In this document: positions 1 to 9,683 of the stretch, piece by piece | Layout of the letters: each line of letters opens with the position of its first letter | Position numbering within the stretch: position 1 is the first letter of the stretch | Origin: Peronospora farinosa | Lineage: Eukaryota; Oomycota; Peronosporomycetes; Peronosporales; Peronosporaceae | NCBI GenBank assembly: GCA_947646735.1 | Contig: CANTFK010000988.1 | Span: forward strand, 1 to 48,993 | Length of the DNA stretch: 48,993 bases | Direction: 5' to 3' | Notes under the pieces: model-generated | What the model saw: the letters and a program-made list of their open reading frames with translations, nothing else | What the model was told of the DNA's origin: nothing | Database searches by the model: none | Translations under genes and position numbers: made by a program

Positions 1-1284
1 TGTTCATGATGAGCGGTCGTCCTTTGCGCCTCTGGTCTTCCTCTTATTACACTCCCGGTAGGGTGTGCCCGCGGTACTTGGCGTTCATTCAAAAATCTTG
101 CCATCGCCGCGTCGAAGAGGGTCTGCAAATCACCTACCGGGTAGGTAGGCCCTCCCCCCTAGCATCTACGCCACGGGGCAAATCAAATTCCAATTTTTTC
201 TCTTGCTGATTTTCCATTGGCTGAAAATCGGAATGATTTTCCTTTTTGCCACGCGACCCCGTTTCGATACCACGTGGTTTCTGCTCCGCGCTGCGCGCTC
301 GGGCCTGGAGCAGCGCCGCCCCAGTTGGTCCCAGGGGCATCCTAGTGACCGATCCAGTGGAAGACGATCCTGGGGACCACGGAGCTGCTGCAATCTGGTC
401 GCTTGACGGCAGGTGTTGCGATGGGCCTTGCTTCGCCCCTGGATGGCCGGTGTTTTCATACATTTGAGGGTAGACCGCGATATCTCAAAGCGTCATATGG
501 CTTTCATGGACCGTGTTTGTGTGTGAGCCGTCAGAGGTAGGTGTCCTTGCTGGCGTGGTACCGACGAGGGTCGACAGACGTTTGTGTATGTTCTCTAACA
601 TCGTTTGTGATTCTGTCGAATCCCAGGGAAAGCAGGTCGTCCGGATCGAAACGTCCTGCGACCATGGTCGCTTCTCGAAGAATGGTAACAGCGCGGTGAT
701 CGCGTCTGTGACGGTCTGCAGCCGTGGTAGGGTCAACACCGAGCCAGTGAGCTATCCAAGAAGCTGGATCTAGAGATTCTTCGCGACGCGGTCGCTCTCC
801 AAGAATGCGTCTAGATTGCGTGGGTGGTAGACCTTCGTGACGTCAACGTCCGATCATGACGCCAGTCCTGACTTCTCGGGGCCTATCGACTTGGTGTTTA
901 CGGGCGCCTTCATCAGGAACGTTGTCGGCTTGGACTGCGCGATCTTGTTTTGTTGTTTTTTGGGGGACCTTAGCCTCTCGGTTTTCACCGTCGGCTGATG
1001 GTCCTCTGGATCATGATAGGGGTCATGACCCAAGGTGTCCTCTACGAGGACATAGGGAGGGTATTTAGGTTATCTTCAAAAAGTTCAACCTCGACCATGT
1101 TGACCGGGCCCCTCCCAAGGTCCGGTCGGTCCTTCGATCCTTTCTTTTTTTCTTCTTGAGTCACTGGCGATCGTTCTTCCAGTGGCTCTTCCGTCTTGTG
1201 CTCCTTCTTAATATGAACATCTTTATCGTCTTGGGAATCGCGGTGCAATCCCGCGTCTTCCGAAGATCCGGGCACGCGCACCAT
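1..1284 (-). pseudogene. Gag-like remnant of a Ty3/gypsy-type retroelement, frame-broken
   Basis: Read leftward from an ATG at 1284, the minus strand shows coding-like stretches in changing frames, split by stops. The first (1284 to 1042) begins MVRVPGSSEDAG and is rich in charged residues. A later frame, ending at a stop at 531-533, contains GRFDPDDLLSLGF. The frame open from about 140 to the window edge contains LQTLFDAAMARFLNERQ. From memory these resemble the N-terminal gag region of Phytophthora gypsy elements; I could not search. No zinc knuckle, protease or polymerase is in view, so only the 5' part of an element is represented and it runs off the window. The segment starting at 1284 recurs at 46363-46470, which supports a repeat family. 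It could belong to another retroelement class. It is non-functional as seen. Confidence 0.5.
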
Positions 1285-1297
1285 TGTGGTGGAGTGG

Positions 1298-1631
1298 TGT
1301 AATGGGTACATTACACATATAGATTAACACAAATAAACAATTACAATGTAGGCAGGTGCTGGGCCCGAATAGCGGGCACAGCGTGGTAATTTATTATTGG
1401 TTTATTATTGGGCCTAAAGTACCCAATATGGACCAATGATAAATCAACCTGAAATTGTGTGGTTCCCGAAAGGCGGGAACACTGTCGTATTTATTACGAC
1501 TAAAATCTTCGTAATTAGTACGAATTAAAACCAAAATAAAAATCAGAGTTAAATTTACTTAATACCTAATACTCGGGCTTGAGTCTTCCTCAAGCGAGTG
1601 TAAGCTAGTGACGGTACGTTACCCCGTTACA
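1298..1631. mobile_element. Solo LTR (334 bp) with 5-bp target-site duplication
   Basis: The segment starts TGTAATGGG and ends CCCGTTACA, giving the TG...CA termini of an LTR. The start TGTAATGGGTACATTACA is itself an inverted repeat (TGTAATG/CATTACA), and the inverted right end (TGTAACGGGG) nearly matches the left end. The five bases before it (1293-1297, AGTGG) equal the five after it (1632-1636, AGTGG), so it is flanked by a direct target duplication. No internal retroelement region adjoins it, so it is a solo LTR left by LTR-LTR recombination. It sits 13 bp upstream of the gag-like ATG at 1284. The related right-flank copy (46363-46790) lacks it, which agrees with a later insertion. A terminal-inverted-repeat DNA element is a less likely alternative. 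Orientation is undetermined. Confidence 0.7.
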
Positions 1632-1636
1632 AGTGG

Positions 1637-2338
1637 GTTCTCAAAATTGTATGATGAGACCCCAAACCACTCACTGTGCCGGACTGCCGAGTGTCGGAGG
1701 GGGTACCCCGATGCCGCGTATGGACCTTCTTCTCACCTTGTGTACCCGTCGGCTGGCGGGTTGCACTCTTCGGAAGACTTGGTGAGGATGTAGACGTCTG
1801 CCTTGAGAGAGGTAGATTTGAGGGGCCTCGAGTGCATATGCTTCACTCGGTGGGCCGGTAGGTGGCCACTCAATCGACCTTGTCGAGAGTGGGCTTAGAG
1901 CCAAATTCTTCAGGAAGCTTGTCGTCCCTGGCCTTTTCCTTCTTGTTTCAGGGGTATTAACCACCTGACCTTTCCTTTTCTCCCGGACCTTGAGGTGAGG
2001 GAGACCGCTTCCGATAGCGGGTCTTGGGGGGTGTTGCTACTCGAACGAGCTCACAGGCCAAATATATCCTGGAGCTCTATTCGCACTTGAACTTCGCTAC
2101 ACAACTGTCTTCGACGGGGGGCCAAAATATATCCCTTCCCGGAACAGTGAGTAGCTTAGAACAAGTCCTTCTTGGGTGACGGAGTCGTGCCACGTAGATC
2201 GCAAATTGAGTAGTATTTAATATAGTCCTATCCTTTTAACTCCTTTACTCTATCCTTGCCTGAAGCTCTGATTCCTTGCGTCGACTAGGCTGATCCTTGT
2301 ATAAACTGTTCAGGAGTGGCTGAAACCCGAGGGGCCGA
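1637..2338. other. Retroelement-derived sequence without an intact gene
   Basis: No convincing gene. The part at about 1694-1790 (GGAGGGGGTACCCC, then CTTGTGTACCCGTC, then CTCTTCGG) is similar to 46697-46790 on the other side of the array. On the minus strand it can encode a short DGYTR segment in both places, but here the frame is interrupted. Two copies of a CCAAA(A)TATATCC motif occur at 2058-2070 and 2122-2135. Confidence 0.4.
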
Positions 2339-2584
2339 GGTCGACCAATGAGGGACCCAGGTCTACCAGCGAGAGACCGGATCGACCGACGAGGGACCCA
2401 GGTCTACCGATGAGGGACCCGGGTCGACCGACGAGGGACCGGGTCTACCAATGAGGGACCGGGTCGACCAATGAGGGACCCAGGTCTACCAATGAGGGAC
2501 CGGGTCGACCAACGAGGGACCCAGGTCGACCGATGAGGGACCCGGGTCTACCAACGAGGGGCCAGGTCGATCAATGAGCGGCCA
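2339..2584. repeat. Minisatellite, 12 units of 20/21 bp
   Basis: Twelve head-to-tail units of the form GGTCKACCRAYGAGGGACC plus one or two bases. Units ending CCA or CCG are 21 bp and those with a single extra G or A are 20 bp, and these lengths are mixed along the tract. Units alternate irregularly between GTCGAC and GTCTAC at the start, and the first and last are the most diverged. Since the unit length is not a multiple of three throughout, a coding role is unlikely. Confidence 0.85.
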
Positions 2585-2599
2585 TGATCAACTCCCTTT

Positions 2600-2619
2600 G
2601 GTACCGGTTAACCGGTACC
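2600..2619. repeat. Perfect 20-bp palindrome
   Basis: ggtaccggttaaccggtacc is its own reverse complement over all 20 bases, with no loop. It lies 15 bp after the minisatellite ends. It could be a dimeric protein-binding site or a cruciform-prone remnant of a transposon end; nothing else here decides this. Confidence 0.8.
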
Positions 2620-2837
2620 CTGATACTGATTTTTCTTCGGCGGATCCTGCGGATTGTCCTCCACCAACTGTCGCTCCCCTTCGAGGCCCCTGTCTCTTTG
2701 GCCCCTGTCCCTGACCCACGGCCTATACTCTGAATCCAACTGGAGTCCGGGACCTCCACATCACAAAATTAGCACTTCACCACACACGCTGCAACAATAC
2801 CGGCGCAAACGACGATACCGAGAGAGCACGTAATCAT

Positions 2838-3290
2838 GATGGTATGTTTAAGAGTACCATCTTTTCGTCAATGGATCTGATGGATGGTTTCTATTAAATC
2901 CTAATGCGTGAACGGAACATATTGTACATATAAGTGAGCACTTCCAGTGGTATGCTCTGGGAATGGTTGGTGATGCCACAAGGGCTTAGTAATGCACTAG
3001 CCACATTTAATAGATGTGTTTCACATCTATTGAGACCGGTGCGCGAATTCGCACCGAGTTACTTCGATGATGTGCTCGTCCATATTCGGGCTATGGACGG
3101 GAAAATAGACGTGGACGTCCATAGGCTCCACGTCCGAAAAGTTCTTACACTTATGCGCGAGCATAAGTTGTACGCCAACCTCAAGAATTGTATATTCGCA
3201 GCTAGCGAAATACCTCTTATTTAGTGCATCGTCGGAAGGAACGGCGTATGCCCTGATCCAGAAAAGATCAAGGCGATCACCGACTGGCCA
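2838..3290 (+). pseudogene. Ty3/gypsy reverse transcriptase fragment, with in-frame stops
   Basis: One frame reads through the central fingers/palm of a gypsy-class reverse transcriptase. It starts near STIFSSMDLMDGFY, passes SGMLWEWLVMPQGLSNA (the conserved PQG motif), includes the catalytic YFDD box at 3060-3071, and ends near PDPEKIKAITDWP. Stops replace sense codons at 2895-2897, 2931-2933 and 3222-3224. The longest open piece is 2934-3224. After about 3290 the similarity is lost, and no RNase H, integrase or LTR adjoins it. Its orientation is opposite to the gag-like remnant at 1-1284, so the two are separate insertions. In an intact element this enzyme copies the RNA into DNA; here it is dead. 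Confidence 0.9.
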
Positions 3291-3860
3291 GGCATGATTA
3301 AATCAATGATGAAAGAATTCGAATTACCGACATCGCTTTGGAAGTAAACTCTCTTTATCTGATTACCGACCGTATTCTTGCGCAATCGTTCTGAATCCGA
3401 AAGCCTGATATCCATCTGTTCAGTGCTATACCTTACGTGCATACTGCATACTTCAGGGGAGGTATAAAAAGGTACGTGAGTGCTTACGACCTGCCACTTA
3501 GGTAAGGCATACCAATGTGACCTACCCTCGTGTGTGTGATATTCATCAACGGTATTCACATTAAAGTAATGACGCCGAGTTGGACTAGGCGTCACAGACG
3601 GACGGCTTCAGCGATCTTCAATGTATTTAAACTCGTCAAGTAGGGATAACATTTAAAGAGACGCGCAACCAATCATTGCATATATTGACCAACCACTCTT
3701 CGGCTTACTTGAAAGCGCTTACACACTGGCTCAGTAAGCGAAAAATTAGCGATTTTAAGTAGGGTATGTACTCGGGTTACGTGATTACCTACACAATAAA
3801 TGAAATAAATAATTTCTGGCGGATCCGAGCATAACGCGTAACCTCTGTAAGAATCACGCT
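3291..3860. other. Unique sequence at the left edge of the array, no gene seen
   Basis: No supported gene. A 7-bp inverted repeat (tgacgcc at 3570-3576, ggcgtca at 3588-3594, 11-base loop) is the only local structure noticed. Minus-strand frames here lack recognisable domains. Confidence 0.5.
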
Positions 3861-3995
3861 CGGCCACTCTCTACGCAGTTCACCGCAACTATTCTCAAAA
3901 CGCCTTACTGAAGATACGACGCAGCACACGCATACGATGCTACCACCACACGACGCACCGCTCTCCTCGCTTCCGAAACATACCCTTTCACGCCT

Positions 3996-4048
3996 TAGAC
4001 CTGGCGCCGTAGACCTGGCGCCGTAGACCTGGCGCCGTAGACCTGGCG
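3996..4048. repeat. 14-bp minisatellite in the leftmost spacer (4 copies)
   Basis: Three copies of TAGACCTGGCGCCG plus a final TAGACCTGGCG that runs into the constant AATCGACA. This is the representative position of the length-variable tract present in every array spacer; typical spacers have three copies. Confidence 0.9.
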
Positions 4049-4241
4049 AATCGACACCGCGGCGGACTCGCAAACATGACCATCTACGGCCATGCTTTTC
4101 CTCTCGATTGGTGGCAATATACTGCACTAGATCATCTTGTAGAAGCCGTGGTTTGTTGGTTTGAAGGATGATGGGATAGCTGACATGGTACTGCAACATT
4201 GCTGCGAAATAGGTCGAAGTTTGTGCTCATGTCGACTTGGG

Positions 4242-4259
4242 TTCCATTTTTGAATGGAA
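4242..4259. other. Short hairpin in A-type spacers (representative)
   Basis: TTCCATT and AATGGAA pair over 7 bp around the loop TTTG. The hairpin is present in A-type spacers, whereas B-type spacers read TACCGCTTTTG here, which destroys most of the left arm. On the plus strand the tract contains TTTTT. No function can be assigned. Confidence 0.5.
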
Positions 4260-4386
4260 GCAAGGCCTGGACCGCATAGTGACACGGGTACATAAACAGC
4301 TGGATGCAGCACAACGTAGTGCAACGCCGCAGTGCAGAAAGAGATTGACAAGAAGCGGTGTGGTCAAAGGATGAGGAGTAAAGACG

Positions 4387-4458
4387 GGGCCTCACCGGGA
4401 ATCGAACCCGGGACCTCTCTCACCCGAAGCGAGAATCATACCACTAGACCACGAGGCC
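4387..4458 (-). tRNA. tRNA-Pro(CGG), array copy 1 (variant stem)
   Basis: Reads CCG codons. The 72-nt gene folds as a standard cloverleaf: acceptor GGCCTCG/TGAGGCC with one G-U pair, discriminator C, anticodon stem CTCGC around loop TTCGGGT (anticodon CGG at 4424-4426) and T arm CCGGG-TTCGATT-CCCGG. The internal Pol III promoter is intact: A box TGGTCTAGTGG and B box GGTTCGATTCC. CCA is not encoded. This leftmost copy has T at 4420 where every other copy has G, which turns the G30-C40 pair of the anticodon stem into a G-A mismatch, so its product may be unstable. Just 3' of the gene lies CGTCTTTACTCC, with only three T. Period to copy 2 is 579 bp, with an A-type spacer. Confidence 0.95.
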
Positions 4459-4965
4459 ACTCCAATCGCATTTCACCGCAACTATTCTCAGAACGCCTTA
4501 CTGAAGATACGACGCAGCACACGCATACGATGCTACCACCACACGACGCACCGCTCTCCTCGCTTCCGAAACATACCCTTTCACGCCTTAGACCTGGCGC
4601 CGTAGACCTGGCGCCGTAGACCTGGCGAATCGACATCGCGGCGGACTCGCAAACATGACCATCTACGACCATGCTTTTCCTCTCGATTGGTGGCAATATA
4701 CTGCACTAGATCATCTTGTAGAAGCCGTGGTTTGTTGGTTTGAAGGATGATGGGATAGCTGACATGGTACTGCAACATTGCTGCGAAATAGGTCGAAGTT
4801 TGTGCTCATGTCGACTTGGGTTCCATTTTTGAATGGAAGCAAGGCCTGGACCGCATAGTGACACGGGTACACAAACAGCTGGATGCAGCACAACGTAGTG
4901 CAACGCCGCAGTGCAGAAAGCGATTGACAAGAAGCGGTGTGGTCAAAGGATGAGGAGTAAAGACG

Positions 4966-5037
4966 GGGCCTCACCGGGAATCGAACCCGGGACCTCTCGC
5001 ACCCGAAGCGAGAATCATACCACTAGACCACGAGGCC
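4966..5037 (-). tRNA. tRNA-Pro(CGG), array copy 2
   Basis: Consensus sequence. Period to copy 3: 579 bp (3 short repeats), spacer type A. Confidence 0.97.
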
Positions 5038-5544
5038 ACTCCAATCGCGTTTCACCGCAACTATTCTTAGAACGCCTTACTGAAGATACGACGCAGCACA
5101 CGCATACGATGCTACCACCACACGACGCACCGCTCTCCTCGCTTCCGAAACATACCCTTTCACGCCTTAGACCTGGCGCCGTAGACCTGGCGCCGTAGAC
5201 CTGGCGAATCGACATCGCGGCGGACTCGCAAACATGACCATCTACGACCATGCTTTTCCTCTCGATTGGTGGCAATATACTGCACTAGATCATCTTGTAG
5301 AAGCCGTGGTTTGTTGGTTTGAAGGATGATGGGATAGCTGACATGGTACTGCAACATTGCTGCGAAATAGGTCGAAGTTTGTGCTCATGTCGACTTGGGT
5401 TCCATTTTTGAATGGAAGCAAGGCCTGGACCGCATAGTGACACGGGTACACAAACAGCTGGATGCAGCACAACGTAGTGCAACGCCGCAGTGCAGAAAGC
5501 GATTGACAAGAAGCGGTGTGGTCAAAGGATGAGGAGTAAAGACG

Positions 5545-5616
5545 GGGCCTCACCGGGAATCGAACCCGGGACCTCTCGCACCCGAAGCGAGAATCATACC
5601 ACTAGACCACGAGGCC
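5545..5616 (-). tRNA. tRNA-Pro(CGG), array copy 3
   Basis: Consensus sequence. Period to copy 4: 579 bp (3 short repeats), spacer type A. Confidence 0.97.
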
Positions 5617-6123
5617 ACTCCAATCGCATTTCACCGCAACTATTCTTAGAACGCCTTACTGAAGATACGACGCAGCACACGCATACGATGCTACCACCAC
5701 ACGACGCACCGCTCTCCTCGCTTCCGAAACATACCCTTTCACGCCTTAGACCTGGCGCCGTAGACCTGGCGCCGTAGACCTGGCGAATCGACACCGCGGC
5801 GGACTCGCAAACATGACCATCTACGGCCATGCTTTTCCTCTCGATTGGTGGCAATATACTGCACTAGATCATCTTGTAGAAGCCGTGGTTTGTTGGTTTG
5901 AAGGATGATGGGATAGCTGACATGGTACTGCAACATTGCTGCGAAATAGGTCGAAGTTTGTGCTCATGTCGACTTGGGTTCCATTTTTGAATGGAAGCAA
6001 GGCCTGGACCGCATAGTGACACGGGTACACAAACAGCTGGATGCAGCACAACGTAGTGCAACGCCGCAGTGCAGAAAGCGATTGACAAGAAGCGGTGTGG
6101 TCAAAGGATGAGGAGTAAAGACG

Positions 6124-6195
6124 GGGCCTCACCGGGAATCGAACCCGGGACCTCTCGCACCCGAAGCGAGAATCATACCACTAGACCACGAGGCC
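6124..6195 (-). tRNA. tRNA-Pro(CGG), array copy 4
   Basis: Consensus sequence. Period to copy 5: 579 bp (3 short repeats), spacer type A. Confidence 0.97.
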
Positions 6196-6702
6196 ACTCC
6201 AATCGCATTTCACCGCAACTATTCTCAGAACGCCTTACTGAAGATACGACGCAGCACACGCATACGATGCTACCACCACACGACGCACCGCTCTCCTCGC
6301 TTCCGAAACATACCCTTTCACGCCTTAGACCTGGCGCCGTAGACCTGGCGCCGTAGACCTGGCGAATCGACATCGCGGCGGACTCGCAAACATGACCATC
6401 TACGACCATGCTTTTCCTCTCGATTGGTGGCAATATACTGCACTAGATCATCTTGTAGAAGCCGTGGTTTGTTGGTTTGAAGGATGATGGGATAGCTGAC
6501 ATGGTACTGCAACATTGCTGCGAAATAGGTCGAAGTTTGTGCTCATGTCGACTTGGGTTCCATTTTTGAATGGAAGCAAGGCCTGGACCGCATAGTGACA
6601 CGGGTACACAAACAGCTGGATGCAGCACAACGTAGTGCAACGCCGCAGTGCAGAAAGCGATTGACAAGAAGCGGTGTGGTCAAAGGATGAGGAGTAAAGA
6701 CG

Positions 6703-6774
6703 GGGCCTCACCGGGAATCGAACCCGGGACCTCTCGCACCCGAAGCGAGAATCATACCACTAGACCACGAGGCC
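6703..6774 (-). tRNA. tRNA-Pro(CGG), array copy 5
   Basis: Consensus sequence. Period to copy 6: 579 bp (3 short repeats), spacer type A. Confidence 0.97.
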
Positions 6775-7281
6775 ACTCCAATCGCGTTTCACCGCAACTA
6801 TTCTTAGAACGCCTTACTGAAGATACGACGCAGCACACGCATACGATGCTACCACCACACGACGCACCGCTCTCCTCGCTTCCGAAACATACCCTTTCAC
6901 GCCTTAGACCTGGCGCCGTAGACCTGGCGCCGTAGACCTGGCGAATCGACATCGCGGCGGACTCGCAAACATGACCATCTACGACCATGCTTTTCCTCTC
7001 GATTGGTGGCAATATACTGCACTAGATCATCTTGTAGAAGCCGTGGTTTGTTGGTTTGAAGGATGATGGGATAGCTGACATGGTACTGCAACATTGCTGC
7101 GAAATAGGTCGAAGTTTGTGCTCATGTCGACTTGGGTTCCATTTTTGAATGGAAGCAAGGCCTGGACCGCATAGTGACACGGGTACACAAACAGCTGGAT
7201 GCAGCACAACGTAGTGCAACGCCGCAGTGCAGAAAGCGATTGACAAGAAGCGGTGTGGTCAAAGGATGAGGAGTAAAGACG

Positions 7282-7353
7282 GGGCCTCACCGGGAATCGA
7301 ACCCGGGACCTCTCGCACCCGAAGCGAGAATCATACCACTAGACCACGAGGCC
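7282..7353 (-). tRNA. tRNA-Pro(CGG), array copy 6
   Basis: Consensus sequence. Period to copy 7: 579 bp (3 short repeats), spacer type A. Confidence 0.97.
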
Positions 7354-7860
7354 ACTCCAATCGCATTTCACCGCAACTATTCTTAGAACGCCTTACTGAA
7401 GATACGACGCAGCACACGCATACGATGCTACCACCACACGACGCACCGCTCTCCTCGCTTCCGAAACATACCCTTTCACGCCTTAGACCTGGCGCCGTAG
7501 ACCTGGCGCCGTAGACCTGGCGAATCGACATCGCGGCGGACTCGCAAACATGACCATCTACGACCATGCTTTTCCTCTCGATTGGTGGCAATATACTGCA
7601 CTAGATCATCTTGTAGAAGCCGTGGTTTGTTGGTTTGAAGGATGATGGGATAGCTGACATGGTACTGCAACATTGCTGCGAAATAGGTCGAAGTTTGTGC
7701 TCATGTCGACTTGGGTTCCATTTTTGAATGGAAGCAAGGCCTGGACCGCATAGTGACACGGGTACACAAACAGCTGGATGCAGCACAACGTAGTGCAACG
7801 CCGCAGTGCAGAAAGCGATTGACAAGAAGCGGTGTGGTCAAAGGATGAGGAGTAAAGACG

Positions 7861-7932
7861 GGGCCTCACCGGGAATCGAACCCGGGACCTCTCGCACCCG
7901 AAGCGAGAATCATACCACTAGACCACGAGGCC
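7861..7932 (-). tRNA. tRNA-Pro(CGG), array copy 7
   Basis: Consensus sequence. Period to copy 8: 579 bp (3 short repeats), spacer type A. Confidence 0.97.
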
Positions 7933-8439
7933 ACTCCAATCGCATTTCACCGCAACTATTCTCAGAACGCCTTACTGAAGATACGACGCAGCACACGCAT
8001 ACGATGCTACCACCACACGACGCACCGCTCTCCTCGCTTCCGAAACATACCCTTTCACGCCTTAGACCTGGCGCCGTAGACCTGGCGCCGTAGACCTGGC
8101 GAATCGACATCGCGGCGGACTCGCAAACATGACCATCTACGACCATGCTTTTCCTCTCGATTGGTGGCAATATACTGCACTAGATCATCTTGTAGAAGCC
8201 GTGGTTTGTTGGTTTGAAGGATGATGGGATAGCTGACATGGTACTGCAACATTGCTGCGAAATAGGTCGAAGTTTGTGCTCATGTCGACTTGGGTTCCAT
8301 TTTTGAATGGAAGCAAGGCCTGGACCGCATAGTGACACGGGTACACAAACAGCTGGATGCAGCACAACGTAGTGCAACGCCGCAGTGCAGAAAGCGATTG
8401 ACAAGAAGCGGTGTGGTCAAAGGATGAGGAGTAAAGACG

Positions 8440-8511
8440 GGGCCTCACCGGGAATCGAACCCGGGACCTCTCGCACCCGAAGCGAGAATCATACCACTAG
8501 ACCACGAGGCC
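8440..8511 (-). tRNA. tRNA-Pro(CGG), array copy 8
   Basis: Consensus sequence. Period to copy 9: 593 bp (4 short repeats), spacer type A. Confidence 0.97.
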
Positions 8512-9032
8512 ACTCCAATCGCATTTCACCGCAACTATTCTTAGAACGCCTTACTGAAGATACGACGCAGCACACGCATACGATGCTACCACCACACGAC
8601 GCACCGCTCTCCTCGCTTCCGAAACATACCCTTTCACGCCTTAGACCTGGCGCCGTAGACCTGGCGCCGTAGACCTGGCGCCGTAGACCTGGCGAATCGA
8701 CATCGCGGCGGACTCGCAAACATGACCATCTACGACCATGCTTTTCCTCTCGATTGGTGGCAATATACTGCACTAGATCATCTTGTAGAAGCCGTGGTTT
8801 GTTGGTTTGAAGGATGATGGGATAGCTGACATGGTACTGCAACATTGCTGCGAAATAGGTCGAAGTTTGTGCTCATGTCGACTTGGGTTCCATTTTTGAA
8901 TGGAAGCAAGGCCTGGACCGCATAGTGACACGGGTACACAAACAGCTGGATGCAGCACAACGTAGTGCAACGCCGCAGTGCAGAAAGCGATTGACAAGAA
9001 GCGGTGTGGTCAAAGGATGAGGAGTAAAGACG

Positions 9033-9104
9033 GGGCCTCACCGGGAATCGAACCCGGGACCTCTCGCACCCGAAGCGAGAATCATACCACTAGACCACGA
9101 GGCC
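9033..9104 (-). tRNA. tRNA-Pro(CGG), array copy 9
   Basis: Consensus sequence. Period to copy 10: 579 bp (3 short repeats), spacer type A. Confidence 0.97.
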
Positions 9105-9611
9105 ACTCCAATCGCATTTCACCGCAACTATTCTTAGAACGCCTTACTGAAGATACGACGCAGCACACGCATACGATGCTACCACCACACGACGCACCGC
9201 TCTCCTCGCTTCCGAAACATACCCTTTCACGCCTTAGACCTGGCGCCGTAGACCTGGCGCCGTAGACCTGGCGAATCGACATCGCGGCGGACTCGCAAAC
9301 ATGACCATCTACGACCATGCTTTTCCTCTCGATTGGTGGCAATATACTGCACTAGATCATCTTGTAGAAGCCGTGGTTTGTTGGTTTGAAGGATGATGGG
9401 ATAGCTGACATGGTACTGCAACATTGCTGCGAAATAGGTCGAAGTTTGTGCTCATGTCGACTTGGGTTCCATTTTTGAATGGAAGCAAGGCCTGGACCGC
9501 ATAGTGACACGGGTACACAAACAGCTGGATGCAGCACAACGTAGTGCAACGCCGCAGTGCAGAAAGCGATTGACAAGAAGCGGTGTGGTCAAAGGATGAG
9601 GAGTAAAGACG

Positions 9612-9683
9612 GGGCCTCACCGGGAATCGAACCCGGGACCTCTCGCACCCGAAGCGAGAATCATACCACTAGACCACGAGGCC
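9612..9683 (-). tRNA. tRNA-Pro(CGG), array copy 10
   Basis: Consensus sequence. Period to copy 11: 593 bp (4 short repeats), spacer type A. Confidence 0.97.

Noticed and set aside
1298..1631. 5' LTR of the minus-strand gag-like remnant
   Set aside because: It lies right next to the gag-like start, but the AGTGG duplication on both sides shows it inserted there as its own element, and the right-flank copy lacks it.
2058..2135. CCAAA(A)TATATCC motifs in the left flank (2058, 2122) and the right flank (47615, weaker at 47117)
   Set aside because: Short AT-rich matches, few copies, no fixed position relative to any gene. Could be chance or part of an old repeat.
3221..3595. 124-residue minus-strand frame
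   Set aside because: It overlaps the end of the reverse-transcriptase fossil on the other strand and shows no recognisable features.
4216..4374. A frame of about 50 codons in each spacer containing FEWKQGLDRIVTRVHKQLD, resembling an exon
   Set aside because: It has no start codon, is preceded directly by a stop, and the A/B differences in it are mostly amino-acid changing. Likely chance.
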